Positions 1 through 8,155 of a DNA stretch of 64,000 nucleotides are shown here, piece after piece; the first letter of the stretch is position 1; each line of letters begins with the position of its first letter. The notes under the pieces were generated by a model. It ran no database searches. It was given only the letters and a program-made list of their open reading frames with translations, and was not told where the DNA came from. Origin of the DNA: Marinilactibacillus psychrotolerans (GTDB taxonomy: Bacteria; Bacillota; Bacilli; Lactobacillales; Carnobacteriaceae_A). The stretch spans positions 117,650 to 181,649 of the forward strand of contig NZ_FMZD01000003.1 in assembly GCF_900101525.1 (NCBI RefSeq), written 5' to 3'. The position numbers were made by a program, and so were the translations under genes.

Positions 1-299
1 TAGCGAATCTTCCGCTCATGCCTGAATCTGAAATACCTAGCGAACTATGGAGCGTAGATCCTAAAAAAATTGTTGGACTGACAAATGATGAAAGTATTTT
101 ATCGAATATACGTAAGGAGAGAATGATTTCTTACGGAATGAATCCAGATACGCCTTATTCAAGTACTGAGCGCATTCAAAAAGAAATTAGGTATGCAGAG
201 AAGTTGTACAACAAACTTGGCTGTCAGATCATTAATGTAGCAAATAAGTCTATTGAGGAAACTGCAGCGATCATTGTTAGTTCATTTCAAGCCCATTAA
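1..299 (+). CDS. yqfL: PPDK/PEP-synthase regulatory kinase-phosphatase (DUF299), C-terminal part
   Basis: The reading frame is open from base 3, so the N-terminal part, including the nucleotide-binding region, lies outside the window. The visible 99 residues begin A-N-L-P-L-M-P-E and contain the family's GLT segment, the I-R-x-E-R stretch, the E-x-x-YA segment and a C-terminal S-I-E-E-T-A-A motif. These are typical of the ADP-dependent Ser/Thr kinase and Pi-dependent pyrophosphorylase that switches pyruvate phosphate dikinase or PEP synthase off and on. Its target enzyme is not in the window. A bidirectional terminator follows and the next gene is convergent. The family call is confident from motifs; the target is inferred. 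Confidence 0.9.
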   Translation, partial: ANLPLMPESEIPSELWSVDPKKIVGLTNDESILSNIRKERMISYGMNPDTPYSSTERIQKEIRYAEKLYNKLGCQIINVANKSIEETAAIIVSSFQAH

Positions 300-322
300 C
301 TGCGCTCTTTAATAATACTATT

Positions 323-364
323 AAAAAACACAGGACCCCTTTATAAGGATTCTGTGTTTTTTAA
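323..364. terminator. Bidirectional rho-independent terminator
   Basis: An 11-bp stem (323–333 with 352–362) is flanked by A and T runs, so it can end transcription from both the plus-strand yqfL and the convergent rhodanese gene. Confidence 0.85.
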
Positions 365-377
365 AAAGTATGATTAT

Positions 378-776
378 TTAATTTTTTTTACGTTTAATTT
401 TACCATCCCAATCAGCATAACCGCCTTTTAGAACATATAAATTCTGATAGCCTTGTTTTTTTAATATAATTGCTGATCTTGCACTCAAGGTTTTCTTTTC
501 GTCGTATAAATAGATTGGTTGATCTTTACGAAGTTCATTCGCTCTTTGTTTCATTTGTAAATAAGGAATATTTCTGGCTCCTAAAATATGCCCAGCATCA
601 AAATCATCTTTCCCCCTAACATCAACAACTTGTGCTTTGCGCATATTCTCTTTGAATTCTTCTTTAGAAACAATAGTAGCAGCGTTCTTTCTTCTGAAAT
701 ATTGTATAAGTTCCCAAATCGCCCATCCAATAATTCCGATCCATAAAATTATAGTAAATACTGTCCATCCGTTCAA
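378..776 (-). CDS. Membrane-anchored rhodanese-like protein lacking the catalytic cysteine (YqhL-like)
   Basis: A 132-residue protein with one N-terminal membrane segment (about residues 4–25) and a basic stop-transfer stretch, then a single rhodanese domain (about 38–128) carrying V-D-V-R, the A-G-H-I-x-G-A motif and a C-terminal L-K-G-G-Y-x-x-W. The loop that normally starts with the sulfur-accepting Cys reads Y-D-E-K-K, so Asp92 replaces it. Sulfurtransferase activity is therefore unlikely and a binding or signalling role is more probable. Translation starts at TTG with a GAGAGGAAG Shine-Dalgarno. It is the last gene of the rhomboid–glcK–lipoprotein group, 72 bp after the lipoprotein. Confidence 0.85.
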   Translation of the reverse strand: MNGWTVFTIILWIGIIGWAIWELIQYFRRKNAATIVSKEEFKENMRKAQVVDVRGKDDFDAGHILGARNIPYLQMKQRANELRKDQPIYLYDEKKTLSARSAIILKKQGYQNLYVLKGGYADWDGKIKRKKN

Positions 777-848
777 TTCTATTCTTCCTCTCTAACTATT
801 CTCATCTACATAGTTTACAGTAGAAAAGCGTTTTTTTCTAGTACTTAT

Positions 849-1967
849 TTAGATAGAACCTGATATTAGTGAGTGAACTGAAGCATTCCCTTCTAAATCA
901 ATAATATTTTCAAACTGCCAACCATACAATACATATCTTTCGTTTGGAGAAAGTGAGATTGGAGCATTTTCCGGTAATGAAGTGATTGGTTGGAGCTGAC
1001 TATTTTCAAAATCTAAGACGCATAAAGTAAAAGATCCTAAATTTTGATTTAAATCAGTAGATTTATCAGGTATATTACCTACTATCTTGCCATTCCTGTT
1101 ACTTTGAGACAGGTAGGGCTCTTGTACTTTTCCACCCATGCTTACTTTGGGAATTGTAATGGTTCCTTTGTGTACTAAAAGAGGGTAATCTTTCATTAAG
1201 TGTACCTCATGATCATTAATGTCTGATGGTAAAAAAGATATAATGGTATCTTGATTAAGGTAAAACCCAATTGTTTCAGTGCTGATTCGATCAGTAGATT
1301 CCGCTGTCCTAATGTCACCTATAAAAAGTTGATCTGTTAATTCATCTATATACAAATATAGATTAGATGAATACCATTTTGGTTCTACACTTTGAATAGG
1401 CAGTTCTTGAAAGCTATCATTTTCAAGATTCCACACAATCACCTTAGGCTGTTCAGCTGATGTATTTTGGTTTACTTGGTAATAAGATAAAAATAATAAA
1501 TGAGTTTCTACAGGATTCCAATTGACCGTTAGATAACCATTGTAATCTATTTGTTTACGGTTTAATTCATCACCTGATAAATTCACGATAACTAGTTCTG
1601 CCAATTGGTCAGATCCCTCTTGAATGACTATTTTATCTAATTGATTATTGAGATTAACAGTTAAAATATGACTCTTTGTTGTATATAGTACTGTACGTTC
1701 GCCTGTTTTAATATTTAATTGAATCAGCTGTTGACCATTCTGGTCACCCAGATGAACAAGCAACTCTTCATTATCAAGCCAGCCTACTACTTTTTGCAAA
1801 GTTTCTTTTGACTGATCAATTTTTATAAACTTGGATTCGTTATTAGACTCTTGATTAGGAAGATCATCTTTAGACCGTGATTCAGAGTCAGAACAAGCAA
1901 GTAAAAAAAAGAAACCAAAAAGCATGAGAAATAGACTAATTAAAGTTAGCTTATTTCTCGAATGCAT
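849..1967 (-). CDS. YqgU-like lipoprotein with predicted beta-propeller
   Basis: About 372 residues. The N-terminus has a basic start, a hydrophobic stretch and a lipobox ending L-L-A-C followed by S-D-S, so it should be lipid-anchored on the outer face of the membrane. The rest is made of repeated short beta-strand units with recurring W-N, L-x-I-D and N-L patterns, as in six-bladed propeller proteins of the YqgU group. I chose the ATG preceded by GAGGGTG rather than the TTG seven codons upstream. The neighbours (glcK, rhomboid) match the yqgP–glcK–yqgU order of Bacillus. The function is unknown. Confidence 0.75.
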   Translation of the reverse strand: MHSRNKLTLISLFLMLFGFFFLLACSDSESRSKDDLPNQESNNESKFIKIDQSKETLQKVVGWLDNEELLVHLGDQNGQQLIQLNIKTGERTVLYTTKSHILTVNLNNQLDKIVIQEGSDQLAELVIVNLSGDELNRKQIDYNGYLTVNWNPVETHLLFLSYYQVNQNTSAEQPKVIVWNLENDSFQELPIQSVEPKWYSSNLYLYIDELTDQLFIGDIRTAESTDRISTETIGFYLNQDTIISFLPSDINDHEVHLMKDYPLLVHKGTITIPKVSMGGKVQEPYLSQSNRNGKIVGNIPDKSTDLNQNLGSFTLCVLDFENSQLQPITSLPENAPISLSPNERYVLYGWQFENIIDLEGNASVHSLISGSI

Positions 1968-2033
1968 TCTGATCACCCTCTTATCCAATAGATTAACTCT
2001 ATATTAACATAAGAGAAGTTTTTAAATCATCTA

Positions 2034-3011
2034 TCATGACTCAGAGAATGAGTCGTTAAGCACTAGATAACTAGCACCAATTACCCCAGCATCATTTCCT
2101 AGTTCGGCAATTTTGATCTTAGTATTATTATAAATCGGCGGGAAAGCATACTTTACAAACTTTTCTCTAATCTTATCAGCTAAAAATTCTCCAGCTTTGG
2201 ATACTCCACCACCAATAACAATTGTAGAAGGATTTAACATGTTTGAGATATTACCACAAGCAAGAGCTAAATAATCACAAACTTTATCCACTACTCTAAG
2301 TGCGAAAACGTCGCCCTCTTTAGCTGCATCGAAGACACTTTTAGCGTCCACGCTATCTCCATTATCTATACTTTCTTTAAGTAAAGAAAGCCCTGCAAAT
2401 TCTTCTGCCATTGTTCTCGCTAATCTGACAACACCCGTAGCGCTGGCAACTGTTTCGAGACATCCTTGATTACCGCATGTACAATCGAATCCATGTGGCT
2501 CAATAACAATATGTCCAATCTCTCCAGCAGCACCAGAAGAACCACGAACCAGTTCTCCATTTATAATAATTCCGCCACCTACACCAGTTCCTAATGTTAT
2601 AAAGACTACATTTGGCTCATTGTTACCAGCGCCCATCCATTGTTCTCCTAACGCTGCCACGTTTGCGTCATTATCAATAAAGAAAGGAATTCCAGTCCCT
2701 TCTTCAATGAGTTTCTTGACGAATTGAGTTGTTTTCCAATTTAAGTTGTAAGCACCGATGACCGTTCCGTCAATATGACTCACATTTCCAGGGGAACCCA
2801 TCCCAATACCTAAAAAATCTTCTTTTTGCATATTATATAAATCTAAATGATGGTTGATAGACTCTATAATTGCTGGAACAATTTTTGTTCCTTTTTCTGT
2901 AATATCTGTTTCGAGACTCCATTTAGTTTGAATGTGACCTTCAATATTTAGGATTGCAAATTTGATGGTCGTTCCTCCTAAATCGATTCCTATTAATTTT
3001 TTTTCAAGCAT
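2034..3011 (-). CDS. glcK: ROK-family glucokinase
   Basis: Phosphorylates glucose with ATP to glucose-6-phosphate in the cytoplasm. The 325-residue protein opens with the phosphate-binding motif G-I-D-L-G-G-T-T, has the second ROK signature L-G-T-G-V-G-G-G-I near residue 140, and a zinc-binding C-T-C-G-N-Q-G-C-L-E motif near residue 180, all intact. Length is normal for Gram-positive GlcK. The start has a GGAGG ribosome site. It follows the rhomboid gene by 17 bp, as in Bacillus where yqgP and glcK are co-transcribed; the small yqgQ gene found between them in Bacillus is absent here. Confidence 0.95.
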   Translation of the reverse strand: MLEKKLIGIDLGGTTIKFAILNIEGHIQTKWSLETDITEKGTKIVPAIIESINHHLDLYNMQKEDFLGIGMGSPGNVSHIDGTVIGAYNLNWKTTQFVKKLIEEGTGIPFFIDNDANVAALGEQWMGAGNNEPNVVFITLGTGVGGGIIINGELVRGSSGAAGEIGHIVIEPHGFDCTCGNQGCLETVASATGVVRLARTMAEEFAGLSLLKESIDNGDSVDAKSVFDAAKEGDVFALRVVDKVCDYLALACGNISNMLNPSTIVIGGGVSKAGEFLADKIREKFVKYAFPPIYNNTKIKIAELGNDAGVIGASYLVLNDSFSES

Positions 3012-3028
3012 ATTTCACCCTCCAATTT

Positions 3029-3733
3029 TTAGTTGAAATAAAGCATTGTAGTGGTACGCCATCCGATTATCAAGATTATACTAAGCAGAATCGTATATAT
3101 AACTCCATACTTCGCCTGTATTTTGACACCGCTAATCCAAGAATTTGGGGCTGACAGTGTATACATAATCAAATAGCCTCCCACTAAACCACCTACATGG
3201 CCGGCCATGTCTATTCCATTACTGAAAAGACCAACTACTAGATTAATGATGATCAACAATAAGAAGCTTTTAGACATTTCTTTAACCTGATAGTTATTTG
3301 GAAAAAATTTAGGTAAGACAAGTGTCGCTCCAAAAAGACCAAATAGTGCTGTACTAGCACCTGCTGAAATTGATTGATTGAATGCAAAACTTGCAGCATT
3401 TCCCGCTATAGCACTAAGCATGTATAGTAAAAAATATCTCCAATGTCCAATAATCGCTTCGACTTGTATCCCTAAAAAGTAAATAATTATACCATTTAAA
3501 AGAATGTGTTCAATACCTATATGTAAAAATACAGGGGTAATCAGACGCCACCATTCTCCAAGCACGATCAGTTCATTTACTTTGGCTCCTAACTCATATA
3601 GAACGAAAGGATTTTGGCTGCCTCCCCTAAGCGTTTGCAAGAGAAACATAAATACAGTTAAGCCTAATAATCCGTAAGTAACAAAAGGCTTTCTCTGCCA
3701 GCGTCTCATTTTCATTTTGGTTTGAGGACTCAT
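3029..3733 (-). CDS. Rhomboid family intramembrane serine protease (GluP/YqgP-like)
   Basis: Cuts membrane proteins within or next to transmembrane segments. The 234-residue protein has six or seven hydrophobic segments, a catalytic G-A-S-T-A-L-F-G motif (Ser near residue 127) on one helix and the partner His in A-G-H-V-G-G (near 179) on another; the L1-loop region is also rhomboid-like. It lacks the soluble N-terminal domain of Bacillus YqgP and begins almost directly with the membrane region after a basic tail. First gene of the operon with glcK; a terminator at 3812–3857 separates it from the genes upstream. Confidence 0.9.
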   Translation of the reverse strand: MSPQTKMKMRRWQRKPFVTYGLLGLTVFMFLLQTLRGGSQNPFVLYELGAKVNELIVLGEWWRLITPVFLHIGIEHILLNGIIIYFLGIQVEAIIGHWRYFLLYMLSAIAGNAASFAFNQSISAGASTALFGLFGATLVLPKFFPNNYQVKEMSKSFLLLIIINLVVGLFSNGIDMAGHVGGLVGGYLIMYTLSAPNSWISGVKIQAKYGVIYTILLSIILIIGWRTTTMLYFN

Positions 3734-3811
3734 TTATAATCCTTCCTTTTTTATACAATTTATATTTAGTATATCATAAATTTTATCATCTAAATGATTA
3801 AAATTAATCGC

Positions 3812-3857
3812 TAACAAAAAACTTTGAAACCAAATATATAAACTGGTTTCAAAGTTT
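3812..3857 (-). terminator. Rho-independent terminator
   Basis: A 13-bp perfect stem (3820–3832 with 3844–3856) is followed on the minus strand by a T run. It ends the transcript of the acidic small protein upstream and isolates the rhomboid–glcK operon. Confidence 0.85.
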
Positions 3858-3871
3858 CTTTCAAACTTTCC

Positions 3872-4213
3872 TTATTCCATATTTCCATCTAAATCTTTTT
3901 TGAATGCTTTAGCAGCTTTTAAATTTGCTGCAGCCTTATCATTATCATTGTTGGTTTCAGTTTTTTCATTGTCCTGCTCAATTGAGGATTTATCAAGCGA
4001 ATCTGTTAAACTAGTTGTTTCACCGGTTCCTTCGATGGAAACGACATGTGAAGATTGTAAATAGATTACTTCCCCAGATTTTAATTCAAATTCATGAAAA
4101 AAGTGACTAGCTTCCTTGTTAGAATTCGACAATATTTTATGCAATTCTTCCGGGGGGATTTGTATCATAAAAAGTTCCCCATTTATCATACTAACTTTAG
4201 ACATTCTACTCAT
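3872..4213 (-). CDS. Small acidic hypothetical protein
   Basis: I do not recognise a family. The protein (about 113 residues) has an N-terminal ordered half with the segments I-Q-I-P-P-E-E-L and F-E-L-K-S-G-E-V-I-Y-L, then a low-complexity tail rich in D, E, N, S and K that ends in a short A-A-K-A-F-K-K helix. No membrane segment or signal is visible, so it is probably cytoplasmic. The start lies in a tandem repeat of the nine bases ATGAGTAGA; the second ATG is best placed relative to AAAGGA, but the first or third ATG could be used. It is 97 bp downstream of the MltG-like gene and followed by a terminator. Confidence 0.55.
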   Translation of the reverse strand: MSRMSKVSMINGELFMIQIPPEELHKILSNSNKEASHFFHEFELKSGEVIYLQSSHVVSIEGTGETTSLTDSLDKSSIEQDNEKTETNNDNDKAAANLKAAKAFKKDLDGNME

Positions 4214-4310
4214 TCTACTCATCCTTTCAAATGTATTTTATTAAATTCATCATATAGGAATAAAGTAAGATAATGAAACTATATGCCTAATCAACTAGTA
4301 AATATCTAGT

Positions 4311-4847
4311 TTAACGCCCCATCAATTTTTGGGCCATTTCTTCATACGTCATATCACTGTTAATCTCATAGCTGCCAGGACGTACTAAAGGTGCATATTT
4401 TTTATCCTCTAAAAATTTATCAAATTCATGACGATCTTTGATAATTTTTTCTGATTCTAACTGTTGAGCAGCTACACTACTCGGTTCACCTTCTCCGATT
4501 GTTACAGTAGTTTTAATCACTGGTGTTTCTTCTGGTTCTTTATCATCCTTATTCTGATCTGTCTCATCTTTTGTATTGTCGGATGCTTCTTCTTTATCAT
4601 CAGCTTCTTTTGCTTCGTCAGCTGGTTGTTCAGTTTCTTTTGGCTGTTCTACCTCTTTTGTAGCCTGAGCAACTTCAAGCTTAGCAACTTTATCTTCTAA
4701 ATAAGTAATCTCAGTTTCTAGTTCTTCTACGTTCCCCGTTTGTCCCTCTGCAGAATGGTTTCCGGGTAGAAATAAAGAAGTTAGTACAATGATAATAGCG
4801 GAAACAAAGAATCCTAAAGATAGAATCCTTATATTTTTTTTTGACAT
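4311..4847 (-). CDS. Membrane-anchored protein with an isolated MltG/YceG-type LysM-like domain
   Basis: The 178-residue protein has an N-terminal membrane anchor (about residues 7–28), a long charged linker rich in E, K and D with coiled-coil character (about 40–110), and a C-terminal domain with V-T-I-G-E-G-E-P-S-S, a K-I-I-K-D helix, F-D-K-F-L, R-P-G-S-Y-E-I and M-T-Y-E-E-M-A-Q-K-L-M. That is the pattern of the LysM-like subdomain preceding the catalytic domain in MltG lytic transglycosylases. The catalytic part is absent and a stop follows directly. A cell-wall-facing scaffold is plausible but unproven. It lies 48 bp downstream of the SwrB-like gene. Confidence 0.65.
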   Translation of the reverse strand: MSKKNIRILSLGFFVSAIIIVLTSLFLPGNHSAEGQTGNVEELETEITYLEDKVAKLEVAQATKEVEQPKETEQPADEAKEADDKEEASDNTKDETDQNKDDKEPEETPVIKTTVTIGEGEPSSVAAQQLESEKIIKDRHEFDKFLEDKKYAPLVRPGSYEINSDMTYEEMAQKLMGR

Positions 4848-4895
4848 AATTTTATTCCTTTCATAGATAGCTTGGTGACTATCTTTGTCTATTTT

Positions 4896-5255
4896 CTATG
4901 AATGTATTCCTTCAGAAATATAGGCATCTATTGTGTGTTGAACGGATGCTTCAGATACATGTAAATGTTCTGAAATTTCCTTAGCAGAAAAACCTTGTGT
5001 AAATAATGTTAAAATATGTGTTTGCGTGATATTCGTTACACGGTCAGGAAAGGTTTCTTCTGGTTTTTCAATCTTTAGTTCATTTTCTAGATTCTGTATT
5101 CTTTTATTTAATCCATAAATTATTTGGACTAAATTTAATGATACATCTTCTAATTCCTTATAAGTGCGATCCTTTTCTTCTTTTTTAAAAAAAGAGTAGA
5201 TCATCAATATTGCAGATATCCCAAATAGGACACCTGTTATTATCCATAATTCCAT
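4896..5255 (-). CDS. Single-pass membrane protein with C-terminal helix-turn-helix-like domain (SwrB-like layout)
   Basis: 119 residues: a membrane segment at about 3–20, basic residues, a coiled coil at about 35–65, and a C-terminal segment of the form I-L-x-L-F-x-x-G-F-S-A-K-E-I-S-E-H-L with a following V-S-E-A-S-V helix, typical of small HTH domains in DUF2802/SwrB-like proteins. In Bacillus, SwrB is a membrane protein that helps activate flagellar export. That layout fits a genome with flagella, but the resemblance is in architecture and I cannot confirm homology. Start ATG has a GAGGAGG site. It heads a small minus-strand group with the MltG-like gene. Confidence 0.55.
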   Translation of the reverse strand: MELWIITGVLFGISAILMIYSFFKKEEKDRTYKELEDVSLNLVQIIYGLNKRIQNLENELKIEKPEETFPDRVTNITQTHILTLFTQGFSAKEISEHLHVSEASVQHTIDAYISEGIHS

Positions 5256-5404
5256 ATATTTGTTCCTCCTCTTATTATTAGCCCTATAAATTTTACCATA
5301 CTCAATAAAAAACAGGAAGGTCCATGATAAGTTTCATCAGACAGAAGAAAAAATTACGAAATAATTTTTAGAGAGGCTATTTCATTCTATAAAAATTTAG
5401 GTTA

Positions 5405-5466
5405 TATAATAAAAAAGATGGTAATTTTTCTCTAAACGTGTTATCCTAGTCAAGGCGAAAGACTAG
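5405..5466 (+). promoter_or_regulatory. Probable rpmG promoter -10 and leader hairpin
   Basis: TATAAT at 5405–5410 lies about 100 bp before rpmG. The expected transcript would carry a hairpin (5446–5451 with 5461–5466, loop AAGGCGAAA) in its leader. The -35 region is poor. Confidence 0.35.
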
Positions 5467-5512
5467 ACACCTGTGTTTGGTCTTAATACTGGAAAGATTT
5501 GGAGGGACTATC

Positions 5513-5662
5513 ATGCGAGTTAACGTAACTTTAGAATGTACAGAATGCAAAGAACGTAACTATTTAACTTCTAAAAACAAACGTAATAATGCAGAACGTT
5601 TGGAAGTTAAAAAATATTGCCCTAGAGAGCAAAAAGTAACTTTGCACCGCGAAACTAAATAA
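5513..5662 (+). CDS. rpmG: 50S ribosomal protein L33, three-cysteine form
   Basis: 49 residues, a component of the large ribosomal subunit near the E site. The sequence shows the conserved E-C-x-x-C near the N-terminus, the N-Y segment, K-N-K-R-N-N and the terminal L-H-R-E-T-K. The second metal pair is reduced to one Cys (Y-C-P-R-E), which is common in lactic acid bacteria. I start at the ATG preceded by GGAGGG rather than the upstream in-frame ATG. A terminator follows directly. Confidence 0.95.
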   Translation: MRVNVTLECTECKERNYLTSKNKRNNAERLEVKKYCPREQKVTLHRETK

Positions 5663-5671
5663 TTATCTATT

Positions 5672-5703
5672 AAAGCCGAAAGTTGATCTTTTGGCTTTTT
5701 AAT
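5672..5703 (+). terminator. Terminator of rpmG
   Basis: An 11-bp stem with one G-T pair (5672–5682 with 5688–5698), loop TTGAT, ends in a T run. Confidence 0.8.
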
Positions 5704-5707
5704 ATAC

Positions 5708-5745
5708 AAAAAGCACGAGAATTCGATTTGAATTCTCGTGCTTTT
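5708..5745 (-). terminator. Terminator of the PBP gene
   Basis: A perfect 16-bp stem (5709–5724 with 5730–5745) lies just past the transpeptidase stop codon, with T residues after it on the minus strand. It could also act on plus-strand readthrough. Confidence 0.85.
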
Positions 5746-5751
5746 CTGCAG

Positions 5752-7908
5752 TTATTCTGCATCTTCTGAAGAATTTTGTGCTTCTTGCAATTCTTCAACC
5801 GTTTCTGTATTATTTTTTTGTTTTTCATCGAATTCGCCAGTTTTAAAGTAAGCATCCATCATCCTTCTTGCTGCTGCCAAATTTTCTTTATTGGAACGTT
5901 GTGAACTGCTGGCAGGAAGATAAGGAACCACTACGGCTACAGCTATTTCTGGATCATCAAATGGTGCATAGCCTACATAAGTTAGATTAACGAGTTCATC
6001 TGGATAATTCCTTTTTTCTTCTTCGTTATACTTAGAAGCTTGGGCTGTACCGGTTTTACCGGCTGCATCATATGGAGCATCTGCAAAAAACGCTCTAGCT
6101 GTTCCTTGATCTCCATGTACAGCTTGATGAAAACCGGTCTGGACTCGTTCCATGGCATCTTTAGAAACAGGAACGGTATTTAATACTTTCGTTTCGATTT
6201 CTGTTGATAATGCACCTATTTCTCCTGTTTTAGAATCAGTTCCTCTGATTTCAGATACTAGTCTAGGTGCTACTCGTACTCCATCATTAGCAATAGTCGA
6301 TACGTATTGTAATAACTGCAAAGGTGTATACAGATCGAATTGGCCAAAAGCTTCAAACAAAGAGTTCCCTGGTTGAGAAGGTGGATTGAGCAATCCGGTA
6401 GATTCAAACGGAAGATCTATTCCAGTGTTTGTTCCTAGACCAAACATAGCATAATACTCACGCTGTTTTTTTATTAAAGCATTATAATCGAACGGTAATG
6501 ATTGATTTGGAGTATAATCCCAGACTCCACCCATTCTCATAGCCAATCGAGCCATATAAACGTTTGATGAGCGCTCCAGTGCAGTAATATCATTCATCTG
6601 GATTGCTCCATTTCTGTTAAATATGGATGAAATATCCTTTGATCCTTGAAACTGCAATTTTTTATCCAGTATTTTATTGTTACTTGAATCTAAAACGCCA
6701 TCCATATAGGCAGATAAAACAGTTGCGCCTTTTATAGAAGATCCCATAGTGAAAACTTGACTAAAGTTTCCCAAAGCATCATCCACAATCTCGCCATTTT
6801 CATCAACTTTTTGACCAGTCAAACCTAAAATGTCCCCGGTTTTAGGGTCCATAGCAGCCATATAGATTCGATCGCTCATGCCTTCTCTTTTTGCTAGTGA
6901 ATCTTTTGCAATTTGTTCAACCGTTGCTTGGTATTCAATATCAGAACTTAGAATCAGATTATCCCCTTTACTACCAGAATATTTTTCAATCTGATTGATA
7001 ATCTCTCCATTCTTGTCCGTTTCTGTTTCAATACTAGACTTGGTTCCTCTTAAAACAGATTCATATTGTTGTTCTAGATAACTACGCCCTACTCGATCAT
7101 TTCTCGAATAGCCCATTGCAAGATATTTACTGACTTTTTCACTAGGTATTCCTTGAGATTCAGTTGTTACACTTCCTAAAATACTTTTCAACATGTTTCC
7201 TTGCGGATACGTTCTTACCCAGTCAGTACCTGTGCCAATTCCTGGAAGAGAATCAAGATTTTCACTTACTTTAGCAATCTCTTCTTGAGAAACATCTTGG
7301 TTTTTAATGTTAACAGTACTTAATGAATAAGAAGCATTCATACTCTTAAAAATAGCAGTAGCAACTTTTTCCTGCTTAGAAAAATCAGAAATATCTTCAT
7401 CAGCAACCTTTTCCAACATGGCTTGATAAGATTCTGACCCAGATAACTTCATTTCTTCTTTAGAAAGTCTGTTATTAATTTCATCTTGATTCATTGCTAT
7501 ATAAAAATCCTGCATATCTCTAATTGTAATATCAGAGCTGTCTGGATTATCAAAAGGAGAAACGCTAGGCATTGTGATATAATCAGCTAAATTTAAAGCA
7601 ATCTCAGCCATTGTTGCTGCAGTAGTATTTTTACCACGAGTGTAGGTGATCGTATTTCTAGCTTCATTTCCTACTAATTTTTTCAAATTCGCATCGTACA
7701 TTTCCCCTCTTGGCACACTTCCAGTAATCGTAGTACGTTCTGTCCGTTCAACCTCTGCACGGTATTCGTCTGCTCTGACAATCTGTAAATATCCTAATCG
7801 TAATATTAAAGCAGAAAATAACATAAATACAATGAAAAATAATAGGTTTAAGCGAAATGGAATATGAGATTTTTTTTTCTCATTTGTCTTTTTAACAGGT
7901 TTTCTCAA
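5752..7908 (-). CDS. pbp2b: Class B penicillin-binding protein (PBP2b-type transpeptidase)
   Basis: Cross-links peptidoglycan during side-wall synthesis. The 718-residue protein has a short basic cytoplasmic tail, one membrane anchor (about 20–42), a PBP dimerisation domain with the G-S-V-P-R-G motif, and a transpeptidase domain with all three active-site motifs: S-S-I-K near residue 388, S-S-N near 447 and K-T-G-T near 617. The C-terminal tail is acidic and unstructured. Translation begins at TTG six bases after GGAGG. It sits between rpmG and sodA, a neighbourhood shared with Bacillus pbpA. Beta-lactam susceptibility cannot be judged from this sequence. Confidence 0.95.
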   Translation of the reverse strand: MRKPVKKTNEKKKSHIPFRLNLLFFIVFMLFSALILRLGYLQIVRADEYRAEVERTERTTITGSVPRGEMYDANLKKLVGNEARNTITYTRGKNTTAATMAEIALNLADYITMPSVSPFDNPDSSDITIRDMQDFYIAMNQDEINNRLSKEEMKLSGSESYQAMLEKVADEDISDFSKQEKVATAIFKSMNASYSLSTVNIKNQDVSQEEIAKVSENLDSLPGIGTGTDWVRTYPQGNMLKSILGSVTTESQGIPSEKVSKYLAMGYSRNDRVGRSYLEQQYESVLRGTKSSIETETDKNGEIINQIEKYSGSKGDNLILSSDIEYQATVEQIAKDSLAKREGMSDRIYMAAMDPKTGDILGLTGQKVDENGEIVDDALGNFSQVFTMGSSIKGATVLSAYMDGVLDSSNNKILDKKLQFQGSKDISSIFNRNGAIQMNDITALERSSNVYMARLAMRMGGVWDYTPNQSLPFDYNALIKKQREYYAMFGLGTNTGIDLPFESTGLLNPPSQPGNSLFEAFGQFDLYTPLQLLQYVSTIANDGVRVAPRLVSEIRGTDSKTGEIGALSTEIETKVLNTVPVSKDAMERVQTGFHQAVHGDQGTARAFFADAPYDAAGKTGTAQASKYNEEEKRNYPDELVNLTYVGYAPFDDPEIAVAVVVPYLPASSSQRSNKENLAAARRMMDAYFKTGEFDEKQKNNTETVEELQEAQNSSEDAE

Positions 7909-8102
7909 AATAATGCCTCCAAGTAGTTCTCTTGTAAAAGTTATATCATATTTTTTTAAAAGTTAATGATTAAATAGACTTAGCTTAGTTTACCAAATAG
8001 ATAGGAGAATTTCTATATGATAAAAGGTAAATTTGTGTGAAGATTACTTATTATCGTTAGTTGTCAGATCTGAAGCATGTATATACCAAAGGATTTAAAA
8101 TT

Positions 8103-8137
8103 AGCGAAAAAAAACCAGGTACTCTTTAAGTACCTGG
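8103..8137 (-). terminator. Terminator of sodA
   Basis: A 9-bp perfect stem (8115–8123 with 8129–8137) is followed by eight T residues on the minus strand. Confidence 0.9.
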
Positions 8138-8155
8138 TAGAGAAGTTTATTTCAA

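Noticed and set aside
4464..4700. Plus-strand ORF rich in F, S and C
   Set aside because: It is the antisense shadow of the E/K/D-rich linker of the MltG-like gene and has no ribosome site.
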